A DNA stretch of 64,000 nt from Sphingomonas bacterium (GCF_903642285.1 NZ_CAHJWJ010000004.1:97668-161667); one strand, 5' to 3'. Positions 53,911 to 62,809 are shown, counted from the first letter of the stretch. The notes: a model not told the origin generated them from the letters alone. Numbers and translations are program-made.

Positions 53911-55964
53911 GCCGCCTGCTCCAACGCCGCGGCGACGGGAAGCAGGATCGTGAAGCGGGTCCCCTCGCCTTCACGGCTGGTTACCGCGATCGTGCCGCCC
54001 ATCGCGTGAACGAGCTGCCGCGCCTCGAACGCGCCGATCCCGAAACCGCCGGGTTTGGACGAGACAAAGGGCCGAAACAGCTGGTCGCGTATGAAGGCCG
54101 GCGACATCCCGCAACCGCGATCCGCCACCTCGATCGCGATACGATCGGCCGACATTCCCGTCGCGAGCGTCACCGCGGCGTCGGGGATGCTCGCCTCGAT
54201 CGCGTTCTGAACCAGATGGCCGATGACCTGCTCCAGCTTGCCCGCCTGCGCCGACGCCGGCGGCACGACGCCAAGCGCGAGCGCAATCGGATGTTGCATC
54301 CGCCTGGTGTTGGCGATGCGGACCAGCAGCGCGTTGAGGTCCACCGGCTGGAGCGGTTCGGCACGCTGCCCGCTATGCTGCGACAGTCGCGCGAGCAGCA
54401 TCGTCATCCGCTCCGCCGATTCGTTCAGCGTCGCGACCATGTCGGCGCGAAAATCGGGATTGTTCGCATGCCGTTCCACGTTGCGCGCCACCAGCGTCAA
54501 CTGGCTCGCCAGGTTCTTGATGTCATGCATGATGAAGGCGAAACGCCGGTTGAATTCGTCGAACCGCCTGGCATCGGCCAACGCCAGATGCGCGCGCTCC
54601 TCCGCCAGATAGCTTGCGGCTTGTCGCCCGGCGACACGAAGCAAGTCGAAATCCTCCCAATCCAGCGCGCGGCCGACCGGCGGCTCAACGAGCAGGATCG
54701 CCGCGACCAATGTCTCGCCGTGGATCAGCGGAACCAGCGCCCAGGCACCGGGCACCGCGATCATCCATTCGGGGATCGCGTCGGCATCCTCCTTCGGCGC
54801 ATCGCCCGCGCGGATCGGGCCGAACTCGACGATCCGCTGGGTTGTGACAAGATGCCGCACCAGCGCCTCGCCCGCGCCGCCGTCCGGATCGCCGGACCAA
54901 TGCCAGCCCGCGCCGCAGCCGAGCCCGGCACCGTCCGGCACGAGCATCAGCCCGGCCGGCGCGTGAACGATGTCGGCGATCGCCTTTACGATCCGCGCGT
55001 CGAGCGGCGCGGCTCCTTCGCCCTGCCGGCCAAGCGTATCGGCGAAACGCTGCCATTCGACCCGGTAATCGTAGCGATGACGAAAGAGATGCTTGGCGAC
55101 CTTTACCCGCGTCCACGCGCGCACCCACGGCGTCGAGAACAACGCGAGCAAGGCGGCGGTAGCGCCGACCACGATCGCCGCCTGCGACGCGCGGGCGTAG
55201 CCCCCCGCAAGATAGTCGGCCAACATCGTCAGCAGCACCGTGCTGCCGGCATAGACGATGACCGCGACCGCGGCGAGCGACCGGATGGCGATCGTTCGCG
55301 ACAGACCGAGCGCGCCGTCGCCGCGGTGTCGAGACGCGATCCACAATGCCAGCGCGGCCCCAACCATCGCCGCGCCGCGCGTCACGACCAACGACGCTGG
55401 CCAGCCCCCACTGGCCCAGGCGGCGAGGTTGAGCAGCAGATCCGCGCCCCACATGACCGCCAGCGCCAACGCCACGAGCCGCGCATGCAGCCGCCCGGCG
55501 GATCGGGCACCCTGTTGTAGATGCTGGACGAGGACCAGCGCACTGACAGCGGTCATCATCCGGAACACCAACCGCGCGGCATCGATCGCAAGCAGCGTCT
55601 GGCGGCCAAGCGGCACCGCCTCGACCATCGCACATATTCCGCCAAGTCCGGCAAGGGCGATGACGACCACATAAACGCTCGCCAGCGCGGCATTGCCGGA
55701 GCGGTCTCTACGGACCAGGAGGAACATGAAGATCAGCCAGCCGATATTGCGGAGCGCCTCGGCGACCCCGGCGCTGACGTCGCGGTCGCCGATGCCGGCG
55801 ATCGCCAATGCCCAAAGGACGGTGAGCACCAAGGCTGCGACGAACATGCGCCCCGTCCAGCCGCCGGTGGGACGTCTGGCTTCATCGAGCGCAAGCGCGC
55901 CGAACAGCAACGCCGTCAGAGCATAGCTCCACAGGACCAGCGGACCATCCGTCGCCATCGTCAT
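53907..55964 (-). CDS. prsK: PrsK: XrtA/PEP-CTERM system membrane histidine kinase
   Basis: A sensor kinase of 685 residues. The first 290 residues form about eight to nine transmembrane helices, with a short cytoplasmic spacer and a GAF-like domain (about 320-470). The phosphorylated His is in FAFIMHDIKNLASQLTLV, the form with DIKN typical of PrsK. The ATPase part shows VIGHLVQNAIEASI (N box), VADRGCGMSP (G1) and GGFGIGAFEARQLV (G2). The signal sensed is unknown. It forms a two-component pair with PrsR downstream, and its start overlaps the glycosyltransferase stop (ATGA). Confidence 0.92.
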   Translation of the reverse strand: MTMATDGPLVLWSYALTALLFGALALDEARRPTGGWTGRMFVAALVLTVLWALAIAGIGDRDVSAGVAEALRNIGWLIFMFLLVRRDRSGNAALASVYVVVIALAGLGGICAMVEAVPLGRQTLLAIDAARLVFRMMTAVSALVLVQHLQQGARSAGRLHARLVALALAVMWGADLLLNLAAWASGGWPASLVVTRGAAMVGAALALWIASRHRGDGALGLSRTIAIRSLAAVAVIVYAGSTVLLTMLADYLAGGYARASQAAIVVGATAALLALFSTPWVRAWTRVKVAKHLFRHRYDYRVEWQRFADTLGRQGEGAAPLDARIVKAIADIVHAPAGLMLVPDGAGLGCGAGWHWSGDPDGGAGEALVRHLVTTQRIVEFGPIRAGDAPKEDADAIPEWMIAVPGAWALVPLIHGETLVAAILLVEPPVGRALDWEDFDLLRVAGRQAASYLAEERAHLALADARRFDEFNRRFAFIMHDIKNLASQLTLVARNVERHANNPDFRADMVATLNESAERMTMLLARLSQHSGQRAEPLQPVDLNALLVRIANTRRMQHPIALALGVVPPASAQAGKLEQVIGHLVQNAIEASIPDAAVTLATGMSADRIAIEVADRGCGMSPAFIRDQLFRPFVSSKPGGFGIGAFEARQLVHAMGGTIAVTSREGEGTRFTILLPVAAALEQAA

Positions 55965-57349
55965 CGCGCGCCTGTCGGCCAGAGCACCACACGCAACGTC
56001 TGGAGCAGGATCAGCAAATCGAGGAAGGGCGAATAATTCTTCGCGTAATACAGGTCGTATTCCAGCTTGTGCCGCGAATCCTCGATCGACGCGCCGTAGG
56101 GATAATTGATCTGTGCCCAGCCGGTGATGCCCGGCTTCACCATATGGCGTTCGGCATAATAAGGCAGGTGCCGTTCCAGCTCATCGACGAATTGGGGGCG
56201 TTCGGGGCGCGGCCCGACGAAGCTCATCTCCCCCTTCAGCACGGCCCAGGTTTGCGGCAGTTCGTCGATCCGCACCTTGCGGATGAAGCGGCCGATGCGG
56301 GTGATGCGCGGATCGCGTTCCGCCGCCCATACCGCCTGCCCCGCGACCTCGGCATCCTGCCGCATCGATCGCAGCTTCACGATATCGAACGGCTGATTGT
56401 ACAGCCCGATGCGACGTTGCCGGTAAAGCGCGGGCCCGCGCGATTCCAGCTTGATAGCGATGGCGGTGAAAACGACGATCGGCAGGGTGAAAACCAGCAA
56501 CGACAGGCTGGCGATGATGTCGAACGCGCGCTTGAACGCGCTGGACAGCATCCGGCTCGACGCGAAACCGTCGGAAAAGATCAGCCAGGACGGATTGACG
56601 CTGTTCAGATCGATACGCCCCGTCTCACGCTCCAGAAAGCTCGAGATTTCCGTGACCGTCACGCCGGTGGTCTTGACTCGCAGCAGATCCTTGACGGGCA
56701 GCGCATTGCGCCGCTCCTCCAGAGCGAGAACGATCTCGGTGGCGCGCCGTTCGACGACATAGGCTGCCAGATTGGGGATTGCGTCGCGGTGGATGGCCGA
56801 TGCGACGGTGGGCGACGCCTCGCCCATCGCCACGAAACCGGCCGCGATGAAGTTTACGCCGGGCTGATCCGCAAGTTCCAGGATCCGCGCGGCACGCTGG
56901 CCGGCACCCAGGATCACGACACGCCGTTTGAACGTCTCGCCGCCCAATGTCCGTCCCAGAAGCGCGCGTACCACGACCAGCAGGATGCTCGCGAGGATCA
57001 TCGAATAGAACAGGTTCGACCGCCAGAACATCAAGCTCGGCACCAGGAAGAACAGCAAGGCCTGAAGGATTACCCCCAGCGAAATCGCGACCGCCAGCCG
57101 GGCCGCCGCAAAGCGCAACGAGAGGAAGGACGCGGCACCGTACGCGCCGACCGCGACGAGCGCGATCTGCAAGGTGAAAACGAAAATGAGAAGCTGGGGC
57201 AATCGCGTGGTAATCGGTCCCACGGTCATATCGATCTGGTGCGCACGCACGACCCAGCCAATCTCGGCTGAAGCGAACAGCAACAGCGCGTCGACGATCC
57301 CGAGCAACAGGACCGCATGCGGTATGTAATGCTTGAACATCCTGAACAT
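55961..57349 (-). CDS. TIGR03013-type sugar transferase (XrtA/PEP-CTERM system, undecaprenyl-phosphate)
   Basis: An inner-membrane enzyme of 462 residues that starts a polysaccharide by loading the first sugar phosphate onto undecaprenyl phosphate. Four to five N-terminal helices lead to a CoA-binding-like Rossmann domain (RVVILGAGQRAARILELA). The catalytic bacterial sugar transferase domain follows from about residue 270: KRAFDIIASL, then GPALYRQRRIGLYN, KLRSMRQDAE and LPQTWAVLKGEMSFVGPRPERP. The YYAERHMVKPGITGWAQINYPYG segment is standard. This subfamily is the one found beside prsK and prsR. It is the first gene of the leftward operon. Confidence 0.92.
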   Translation of the reverse strand: MFRMFKHYIPHAVLLLGIVDALLLFASAEIGWVVRAHQIDMTVGPITTRLPQLLIFVFTLQIALVAVGAYGAASFLSLRFAAARLAVAISLGVILQALLFFLVPSLMFWRSNLFYSMILASILLVVVRALLGRTLGGETFKRRVVILGAGQRAARILELADQPGVNFIAAGFVAMGEASPTVASAIHRDAIPNLAAYVVERRATEIVLALEERRNALPVKDLLRVKTTGVTVTEISSFLERETGRIDLNSVNPSWLIFSDGFASSRMLSSAFKRAFDIIASLSLLVFTLPIVVFTAIAIKLESRGPALYRQRRIGLYNQPFDIVKLRSMRQDAEVAGQAVWAAERDPRITRIGRFIRKVRIDELPQTWAVLKGEMSFVGPRPERPQFVDELERHLPYYAERHMVKPGITGWAQINYPYGASIEDSRHKLEYDLYYAKNYSPFLDLLILLQTLRVVLWPTGAR

Positions 57350-57531
57350 GATCGTCGCGTTCCCGATCGTCGCCTGCCACCGCGCGGTGTAAGGATATCC
57401 GACACGTCAGCGGCATGTCGCAGGAAATAGCGAAGAAAGGTTGAACGAAGCGGATCGACGCGTTCTCCTTGCGCTTCGTGCGGGCCCGCGTAAACCGCGC
57501 CGACATGGGTTTGAACCCTTGGGGAGGAACG

Positions 57532-58596
57532 ATGCCCAGTCCGATGCCTGCTTCGACCATCATCCCGGTCATTCTCTCCGGTGGATCGGGGACGCGGCTG
57601 TGGCCGATGTCGCGGCCGGAAATGCCCAAGCAGATGCTGGCGCTGACCGCGGACGAGACGATGCTGCAACTGACCGCCGGCCGCGCGGTCGGCGAGCGGT
57701 TCGCGCCCGCGATCGTCGTCGCCAATGCACGCCATGCCGATCTGGTCGAGGAACAGCTGCGCGACGGCGGCACGCGGACGCAAGCGATCATCCTGGAGCC
57801 GTCCGGCCGCAATACCGCGCCCGCGATCGCGCTGGCCGCGCTGGCGGTACACGATGCCACGTCGCCGCTGCTCGTCATGCCGTCGGATCACGTCATCGCC
57901 GATATCGATGCGTTCCACGCCGCGATCCACGCTGCGCTGCCGCTGGTCGAGCAGGGATGGCTGGTGACGTTCGGCATCGAACCCGACGCGCCCGAAACGG
58001 GATATGGCTATATCAAGATCGGCGAAACGCTGGCGGACGGCGTCCACCGGGTCGAATGCTTTATCGAGAAACCGCCCGCCGATGTCGCAGCGACGATGGT
58101 CGCCGAGGGCGGGCATGCCTGGAACGGCGGTATCTTCCTGTTCCGCGCGGACGTCTATCTGACCGCGTTGGCGACGCACGCCCCGCTAATGCTGGATGCG
58201 ACGCGAAGGGCGATGGCCGCCGCCACGCATGACGGGATCCGCATCCACCCGGATGCGGACGCGTTCGCCGCATCGCCCGACGATTCTATCGATTATGCGG
58301 TGATGGAAAAGGCCGACCGCGTCGCCGTCGTCCCCGTCGCGATGGGCTGGAACGACGTCGGCAGCTGGGACGCGCTGCACGCGATCAGCGAGACCGACGC
58401 GGACGGCAACGCCCATCGCGGCAATATCCTGGCGATCGACACCAGGGATTGTCTGGCTCGCAGCGACGGTATCCGGATCGCGATGGTCGGCGTGTCCGAC
58501 CTGATCGTGGTCGCCAGCGGCAACGATGTCCTGATCCTGCCGCGCGGTCGCAGCCAGGAAGTCAAGAAGCTGATCGCCGCGATGAAGAGAAGCTAG
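57532..58596 (+). CDS. Mannose-1-phosphate guanylyltransferase
   Basis: A soluble nucleotidyltransferase of 354 residues that makes GDP-mannose from mannose-1-phosphate and GTP. The signature VILSGGSGTRLWPMSR binds the nucleotide, followed by PKQMLAL. Further family blocks are EPSGRNTAPAIALAA, LVMPSDHVIAD, FIEKP, WNGGIFLF and the sugar-binding PVAMGWNDVGSWDAL. The bifunctional form has an isomerase domain that is absent here. The start at 57532 has a strong GGGGAGGAACG site. It is divergent from the Prs operon and likely supplies sugar donor for the same polysaccharide. Its last bases overlap the convergent metzincin gene's stop (CTAG shared). Confidence 0.94.
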   Translation: MPSPMPASTIIPVILSGGSGTRLWPMSRPEMPKQMLALTADETMLQLTAGRAVGERFAPAIVVANARHADLVEEQLRDGGTRTQAIILEPSGRNTAPAIALAALAVHDATSPLLVMPSDHVIADIDAFHAAIHAALPLVEQGWLVTFGIEPDAPETGYGYIKIGETLADGVHRVECFIEKPPADVAATMVAEGGHAWNGGIFLFRADVYLTALATHAPLMLDATRRAMAAATHDGIRIHPDADAFAASPDDSIDYAVMEKADRVAVVPVAMGWNDVGSWDALHAISETDADGNAHRGNILAIDTRDCLARSDGIRIAMVGVSDLIVVASGNDVLILPRGRSQEVKKLIAAMKRS

Positions 58597-59702
58597 ACCC
58601 CAAGCGCATCGACGACTCGTTTGATCTGATCGCCGGTGGCTCCCGGCTGGACGTTGAGACGAACGCCCCCCTTCAGTTCGACCTCCACGCAATCGCGGTG
58701 CTGGCTTCGATGTGCCGCGTCGGCGTTCGCGATCGGATCGACCGGTGCCGACGCCCGCTCCGGTGCGGCGGTGGTATCGTGCGCCGCCGTCACCGCCGTG
58801 ACCGCGGTGGTAGCCGGCGGATTCGCGACGTTGCCTGCACCCTTGGGATAGACCAGCGCGATAAATGCCCGGTCGCTGGCGTCGATATCGGTGCCGCCCG
58901 GAATGGGATTGCCGCTGAGCGTCAAGCTGCCCGGGATCTGATAGCACATGATCGAATGCCCATCGGCCGCACCGGTGCCCCATAGCGACCCTTCGCTGAT
59001 CGGTGTCAGGATCTGCTGGACGACCTGGTCCCTCGTCCAACCCTGCGACTGTTCGTAGAACGGGATCGCCTTGGCCGGATCGATATCGTCGATCAGGTCC
59101 TTGCGCATATGTTCGTGCGGGCAGCCAAGCGTATGGCCGGTCTCGTGCCGGACGACACGGAAGAATTCCGACTCCGCCGTCGTCATCGAAAAACCGTCGA
59201 GATTCATGGTCGGTTGCCCGGGCTGCGCCAGCAGGATGTCGGTGCCGAGATAGGACCAATGCCCGTCGCCTTTCTTCAGCGCGATCCGGACCTGCGCTTC
59301 GCCGGTGTCGGTTCCCGCCGCCCTTTGCCGTGCCTGTTCGTCCGCGGTGTAGAGGACGAAGGTGACGTCGGCGGTATCGCTCCACGCATTCATATGGCCG
59401 AGGATCCGTTCGGGGAGCCCCTTGTCCGGCGTGTCGATGAAACCGACCGTCAGCCGCAACCCTTTGGTGCGCCAGAATTTCGTGGCCAGCACCGCGATAT
59501 GTTCGGCGGTGATCTGGAAACTGGGGTCCAGCGTCTTCAGCCGGTTGATCGCGATCGGGTGGTTGCGCGGATTTTCCCGCCGCGCAACGCGTCCGGAAGC
59601 GATCAGCAGATCGTCGGGCAGGTGCCGGGGCGAACATGCTATCAGCGGTTCGTGGCCCGCCGTGGAATGTGCGTCATGATGGGTGGTGGGCGGCGTGCTC
59701 AT
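58593..59702 (-). CDS. Astacin-like metzincin metallopeptidase
   Basis: A 369-residue zinc protease. The zinc motif is RHETGHTLGCPHEHMR: His186, Glu187, His190 and His196 in HExxHxxGxxH, with the following Glu-His-Met-Arg matching the extended astacin signature HExxR. The Met-turn is SIMCYQIPG. The catalytic domain spans about residues 55-290 and the last 70 residues are a low-complexity Thr/Ala linker and a small basic tail (VELKGGVRLNVQPGATGDQI). There is no signal peptide; instead the start is Thr/His-rich, so it must be cytoplasmic or exported by another route. It is the last gene of a five-gene operon and overlaps the 115-aa gene by ATGA. Confidence 0.85.
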   Translation of the reverse strand: MSTPPTTHHDAHSTAGHEPLIACSPRHLPDDLLIASGRVARRENPRNHPIAINRLKTLDPSFQITAEHIAVLATKFWRTKGLRLTVGFIDTPDKGLPERILGHMNAWSDTADVTFVLYTADEQARQRAAGTDTGEAQVRIALKKGDGHWSYLGTDILLAQPGQPTMNLDGFSMTTAESEFFRVVRHETGHTLGCPHEHMRKDLIDDIDPAKAIPFYEQSQGWTRDQVVQQILTPISEGSLWGTGAADGHSIMCYQIPGSLTLSGNPIPGGTDIDASDRAFIALVYPKGAGNVANPPATTAVTAVTAAHDTTAAPERASAPVDPIANADAAHRSQHRDCVEVELKGGVRLNVQPGATGDQIKRVVDALGV

Positions 59703-60046
59703 CGCGGCGATGCTCCTGACGGGGTTAGTTCGAAAAATGCCACTGGCCGGCCGTCGAGGAGCGCGTCGAGACGGGCGGGCGTCCAGCGCAGCAGGACGTG
59801 CGCGACACCGACGCCGGCACGTCGACGGCGCGCGCGGCGCCAGCGCGCGAACAGGGCGAGGCGCGACGAAAGGAGGCGCGGCGGATCAGGATAGCGCAGA
59901 CGCATCGCCCAGAACGCGTCGCCGTTCGGCGTCGCCGCCGCCAGCGCCGCGATCTCGAGTTCGATCGACGCGACGGTAGCGCCGTCGCGAACGGGTGTCC
60001 TACCCGCATGCGCCAAAGCCTGTGCGAGGTCGCGCATCGCGATCAT
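59699..60046 (-). CDS. Hypothetical protein, 115 aa (DUF2589 operon)
   Basis: I do not recognise this protein. From the ATG at 60046 it has 115 residues, and this start overlaps the previous stop as ATGA, matching the other junction in the operon. An ATG at 60055 would add three residues. The N-terminal half is helical (RDLAQALAHAGRTPVRDGATVASIELEIAALAA). The middle is very rich in Arg (RWRRARRRRAG), and the end is hydrophobic (VAFFELTPSG). No motif is seen. The strong basic patch could bind nucleic acid or an acidic partner. Its operon position implies a joint role with the metzincin and the DUF2589 proteins. Confidence 0.7.
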   Translation of the reverse strand: MIAMRDLAQALAHAGRTPVRDGATVASIELEIAALAAATPNGDAFWAMRLRYPDPPRLLSSRLALFARWRRARRRRAGVGVAHVLLRWTPARLDALLDGRPVAFFELTPSGASPR

Positions 60047-60315
60047 TCGAGCCATGTCGGTTTCCACGGGAAGCCGACATGGTAGCAGGTCCATTGCAGC
60101 ACGACGATATTCTCGCCGTAGCCGAGCAACCGGAACGACTTTTCGATCCCGATCAACCGCCCGCGCGGATAGTCGCCGAGACAGCGGTTGAGCAGGTCGT
60201 TCGCCGCATCCAGCTGGTCGTCCGTCTCGAAATTCTCCGGATGGCGACTGCCGAGCGTGATGCGTTTGACATAGCCGACATCGGTCAGGTCGAACATACG
60301 GGTGTTGGCGAGCAT
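60043..60315 (-). CDS. Hypothetical protein, 90 aa (DUF2589 operon)
   Basis: I cannot assign this 90-residue protein. It begins MLANTRMFDLTDVGYVKRIT, has an acidic helical stretch in the middle (ETDDQLDAANDLLNRCLGD), and ends with a hydrophobic, tryptophan-rich segment (VVLQWTCYHVGFPWKPTWLE). A GGAG site lies upstream. It follows a DUF2589 gene by 16 bases and overlaps the 115-aa gene by four. The size and aromatic tail would suit a small binding or adaptor protein; that is speculation. Confidence 0.7.
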   Translation of the reverse strand: MLANTRMFDLTDVGYVKRITLGSRHPENFETDDQLDAANDLLNRCLGDYPRGRLIGIEKSFRLLGYGENIVVLQWTCYHVGFPWKPTWLE

Positions 60316-60331
60316 CGTTCGATCGCTCCGA

Positions 60332-61117
60332 TCAGACTTCCACCAGCTTGCCCTTGTCGTTCGTCACCAGCGTGTGGGTGGTTCCCCCGTCCTTATGCGC
60401 GGTGCTGTCGACGGTCGCGTGCTCCGCGACCAGACCGTGCGCCGCGGCGGGGCCGCTCGCCAGATCATGCTGCGCGTCGGGCGCGTCGGGTGCAGCCTTG
60501 GCGACGATCGATTTGGGCGCGATCGCGGTGTTCATGATGTCGAGGACGCGGGCCAGCCCTTCGGGCATGCCCTTGTCCGCGGCATGCACCTCGACATGGT
60601 ATTTCGCGCTCTGATCGGTCGAGCGGGTATTTTCCTTATGCGTCGCGACCGAACCCTCGACATGGACCTTCAGGCTGAAGATGCCGTAATTGACGCTGGC
60701 GTCGGCGGAGAATTTGCCCTCCTTGTCCTCGGACGATTTCTCCGACTCGCTGTTCTTCACCTCCATGTCGAAGGTGATGTCGACCGTGTCGATGGCGAGC
60801 GCGGGCACCTTCACGATCGCGAGCAGCGGGACGGTCAGCGACACGGTCTCCGTCGGCATGATCCCGTTGACCGCCGTGGCACCGTCCTGCGGCCGTTCGA
60901 ACTGGAAATCGACCGTGCGCACCTGAAGGTCGGCCGGCGCGATCGATCCGTCCGGCTGCGGCTGCGCGTTCGCCTTCGGCACGAAGCCCACCACCTGGAT
61001 GAATTGCGCGGTGGCGTTGGCCAGCCGGACCTGCGCGTCGCAGGCCGCCATCAGCGGGCCGCCGATGAGATCGCCCATCGGCAATCCGCGGAACTGGTCA
61101 CCCATATTGATCGGCAT
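60332..61117 (-). CDS. DUF2589 domain protein (second copy, 261 aa)
   Basis: A DUF2589 family protein. The signature start is LPMGDLIGGPLMAACDAQVRLANATAQFIQVVGF. A beta-rich central part follows (VRTVDFQFERP, SLTVPLLAIVKVPALAIDTVDITFDMEVK), a pattern also seen in the other DUF2589 protein of this operon. A Ser/Glu/Lys-rich spacer (about 125-145) and a His/Ala-rich tail follow. There is no signal peptide or membrane helix. The function of the family is unknown; paired copies point to a hetero-oligomer. An AGGAG site precedes the ATG, and the upstream DUF2589 gene ends 16 bases away. Confidence 0.85.
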   Translation of the reverse strand: MPINMGDQFRGLPMGDLIGGPLMAACDAQVRLANATAQFIQVVGFVPKANAQPQPDGSIAPADLQVRTVDFQFERPQDGATAVNGIMPTETVSLTVPLLAIVKVPALAIDTVDITFDMEVKNSESEKSSEDKEGKFSADASVNYGIFSLKVHVEGSVATHKENTRSTDQSAKYHVEVHAADKGMPEGLARVLDIMNTAIAPKSIVAKAAPDAPDAQHDLASGPAAAHGLVAEHATVDSTAHKDGGTTHTLVTNDKGKLVEV

Positions 61118-61133
61118 TCGAATTCTCCTCTTG

Positions 61134-61712
61134 TCAGACGACCTTGTTCAATTGCGTGATGAGCCGCAGCATCCCTTCGGTCGGCGCACGCGCCTCGACC
61201 TTGATGCTCAGCTTCGCCATCGGACCGCCGCTGTCGCTTCGCGATCCGATGCCGACGGTCAGCGACTTGGCCGGCGGCGCGCCGGATCCCGCAGACCCGA
61301 TATCGTGCGCCGCGACCGGCCCGGCGGGGCCGACGGGTCCGGCACTCGGCTGGCTGTCGTCGCCGAGCATCCCCGGCAGGTCGATCGGCGCACCGAGCGG
61401 TGCGTCCGGCGTGCCCGATGCGATATCGCTGATGCCGCCCAGTTCGACCTCCAGGTCGATCTGCATTTCCTTGATCGCCAGCATGCTGCTTTCGACGAGC
61501 GACAGCAGCGGCACCGCCATGTGGACGAAGCTGCCCTGCGCGGCACCGGTCGACGTGTCGGGCAATTGCAGATGCAAACTGTGGGCGCGGCCGTCATCGG
61601 CGAAATAGCGGCCGACCAGCGCGATGAAATGCCGTTCGACCACGCCCTGCGCATCGACGATCGACGCCGCGAGCGACCCGATCAGGTCGTGAAGGCCGAC
61701 ATTGTCTGCCAC
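61134..61712 (-). CDS. DUF2589 domain protein (first copy, 192 aa)
   Basis: A second, shorter DUF2589 protein, first gene of the five-gene operon. Its start DLIGSLAASIVDAQGVVERHFIALVGRYF lines up with the longer copy (DLIGGPLMAACDAQ). The VPLLSLVESSMLAIKEMQIDLEVELGGIS segment matches VPLLAIVKVPALAIDTVDITFDMEVK. A Pro/Gly/Ala spacer is followed by LSIKVEARAPTEGMLRLITQLNKVV. The start is GTG with a poor ribosome-binding site, so expression may be low or controlled. It probably forms a complex with the other copy. Confidence 0.85.
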   Translation of the reverse strand: MADNVGLHDLIGSLAASIVDAQGVVERHFIALVGRYFADDGRAHSLHLQLPDTSTGAAQGSFVHMAVPLLSLVESSMLAIKEMQIDLEVELGGISDIASGTPDAPLGAPIDLPGMLGDDSQPSAGPVGPAGPVAAHDIGSAGSGAPPAKSLTVGIGSRSDSGGPMAKLSIKVEARAPTEGMLRLITQLNKVV

Positions 61713-61863
61713 GGTGCGCGCGTATCCCCCTGCCGGAACGGTCCGGTCGAAGTGTATCGTGCGTCGTTTCGTCGTCGCCGGATATAACCGACGCCACCAT
61801 TTCGGCGGCGATCGGCCCCGCTGCTATGCCTGATTCATCCCCTGTGGCGGTATCGTCGGTCGG

Positions 61864-62568
61864 TCAGTCGAGCAGGAAATCCACCGTGGTGACCACCCGG
61901 ACCTTCTGGAACGGCGACGCCTGTCCGGATCCTTCCCCCTCGCCGTCGCGGGCACCGACCGTGAAATAGCCCTGCGTCGCATGGCGGATCGCGCCGACGC
62001 CGGCACCTGAATCATGCGCGAACTGCTGCGCGCCAGCGCGGGCGTCGCGGGTCGCCTCGCCGATCATCGCGGGCTTCAACGCGTTCAGCTTGGTAAAGCT
62101 GTAGACGATGCCGCTGCTGTCCTGCAGCGCGACGCCCTGGCGGACCAGCGCGGTCTGCTGCGCGAAGGTGCGCCGGGCCTGCATGACCTTGGTCGTGCGC
62201 AGTTGCAGCTTCTGGCGGATCGTGATGGTCAGCACGCCCTGGTTGTTGCGGAACTGGTTCACCGTCGTGCCGGCGACCGACGCCTCGTCCGCGGTAAAGC
62301 CGTTGGCGGTCAGCAGGGCCTGGATCGCCTGCGTGTCGTGGTCGATCTGCGCCTGCACCGTCGTCAGGTCGCCGCCGGTCGCCGAATAGTCGAGCGTCCA
62401 CGTCGCCAGATCGGCGACGACGTCGCGTTCCGCCAGCCCGCGGACCGTCACTTCGCGACCCGCCGCCTTCGCTCGGACCAGCCCGTTGCCCATCGCCCAG
62501 CCGCCGGCTACGAGGCCGAGTGCCACCAACGCCGCGGGAACCACCCGCAGCGCCATATTGCCTGCCAT
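61864..62568 (-). CDS. SIMPL domain protein (DUF541)
   Basis: An exported or membrane-anchored protein of 234 residues. A hydrophobic N-terminal helix (about 5-24) is followed by the SIMPL fold: VTVRGLAERDVVADLATWTLDYSA near the start, then IDHDTQAIQALLTANGFTADEA, and the closing TKLNALKPAMIGEATRDARAGAQQFAHDSG with GQASPFQKVRVVTTVDFLLD. Family members are periplasmic and reported to be linked to stress or oxidative damage; the biochemistry is unclear. I take the ATG at 62568 because GGAGG lies five bases before it. It lies downstream of groEL on the same strand, beyond a strong terminator. Confidence 0.9.
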   Translation of the reverse strand: MAGNMALRVVPAALVALGLVAGGWAMGNGLVRAKAAGREVTVRGLAERDVVADLATWTLDYSATGGDLTTVQAQIDHDTQAIQALLTANGFTADEASVAGTTVNQFRNNQGVLTITIRQKLQLRTTKVMQARRTFAQQTALVRQGVALQDSSGIVYSFTKLNALKPAMIGEATRDARAGAQQFAHDSGAGVGAIRHATQGYFTVGARDGEGEGSGQASPFQKVRVVTTVDFLLD

Positions 62569-62641
62569 GACTGCCTCCATTCGTCGACGAAACGTGCTGT
62601 ATTATCGACGAGTTGAGTATTAGCTTGAGTTGGGGACACGC

Positions 62642-62677
62642 AAAAGGGGCCGGCGAAAATAATTCGCCGGCCCCTTC
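62642..62677 (-). terminator. Intrinsic terminator of the groEL transcript
   Basis: Read leftward, a GGGGCCGGCGAA stem pairs with TTCGCCGGCCCC around a short AT loop and is followed by TTTT. It lies about 130 bases past the groEL stop codon and in front of the SIMPL gene on the same strand, separating the two transcripts. Confidence 0.8.
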
Positions 62678-62780
62678 GCGGGAGTTGGCTGGGTGGTCCG
62701 AGCAGGACGAAGCGGGTACTCTTCGTCGGACGAGACCGGCGGCTTGACCGCCGGCTCGCCGGCCGTTCTGATTTCGTGTC

Positions 62781-62801
62781 GGGGCGAGCATTGCTCGCCC
62801 C
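62781..62801 (-). terminator. Short hairpin just after groEL
   Basis: GGGGCGAGC, three bases, GCTCGCCCC: a nine-base perfect stem starting nine bases after the groEL stop. It lacks a T-run. It may protect the 3' end of the groEL message or assist the stronger terminator further on. Confidence 0.5.
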
Positions 62802-62809
62802 GTCCGAAA

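Noticed and set aside
57350..57531. A sigma-54 (-24/-12) promoter between the Prs operon and the mannose-1-phosphate guanylyltransferase gene
   Set aside because: I looked for a TGGCAC-N5-TTGC pattern on both strands and found only partial matches with the wrong spacing.
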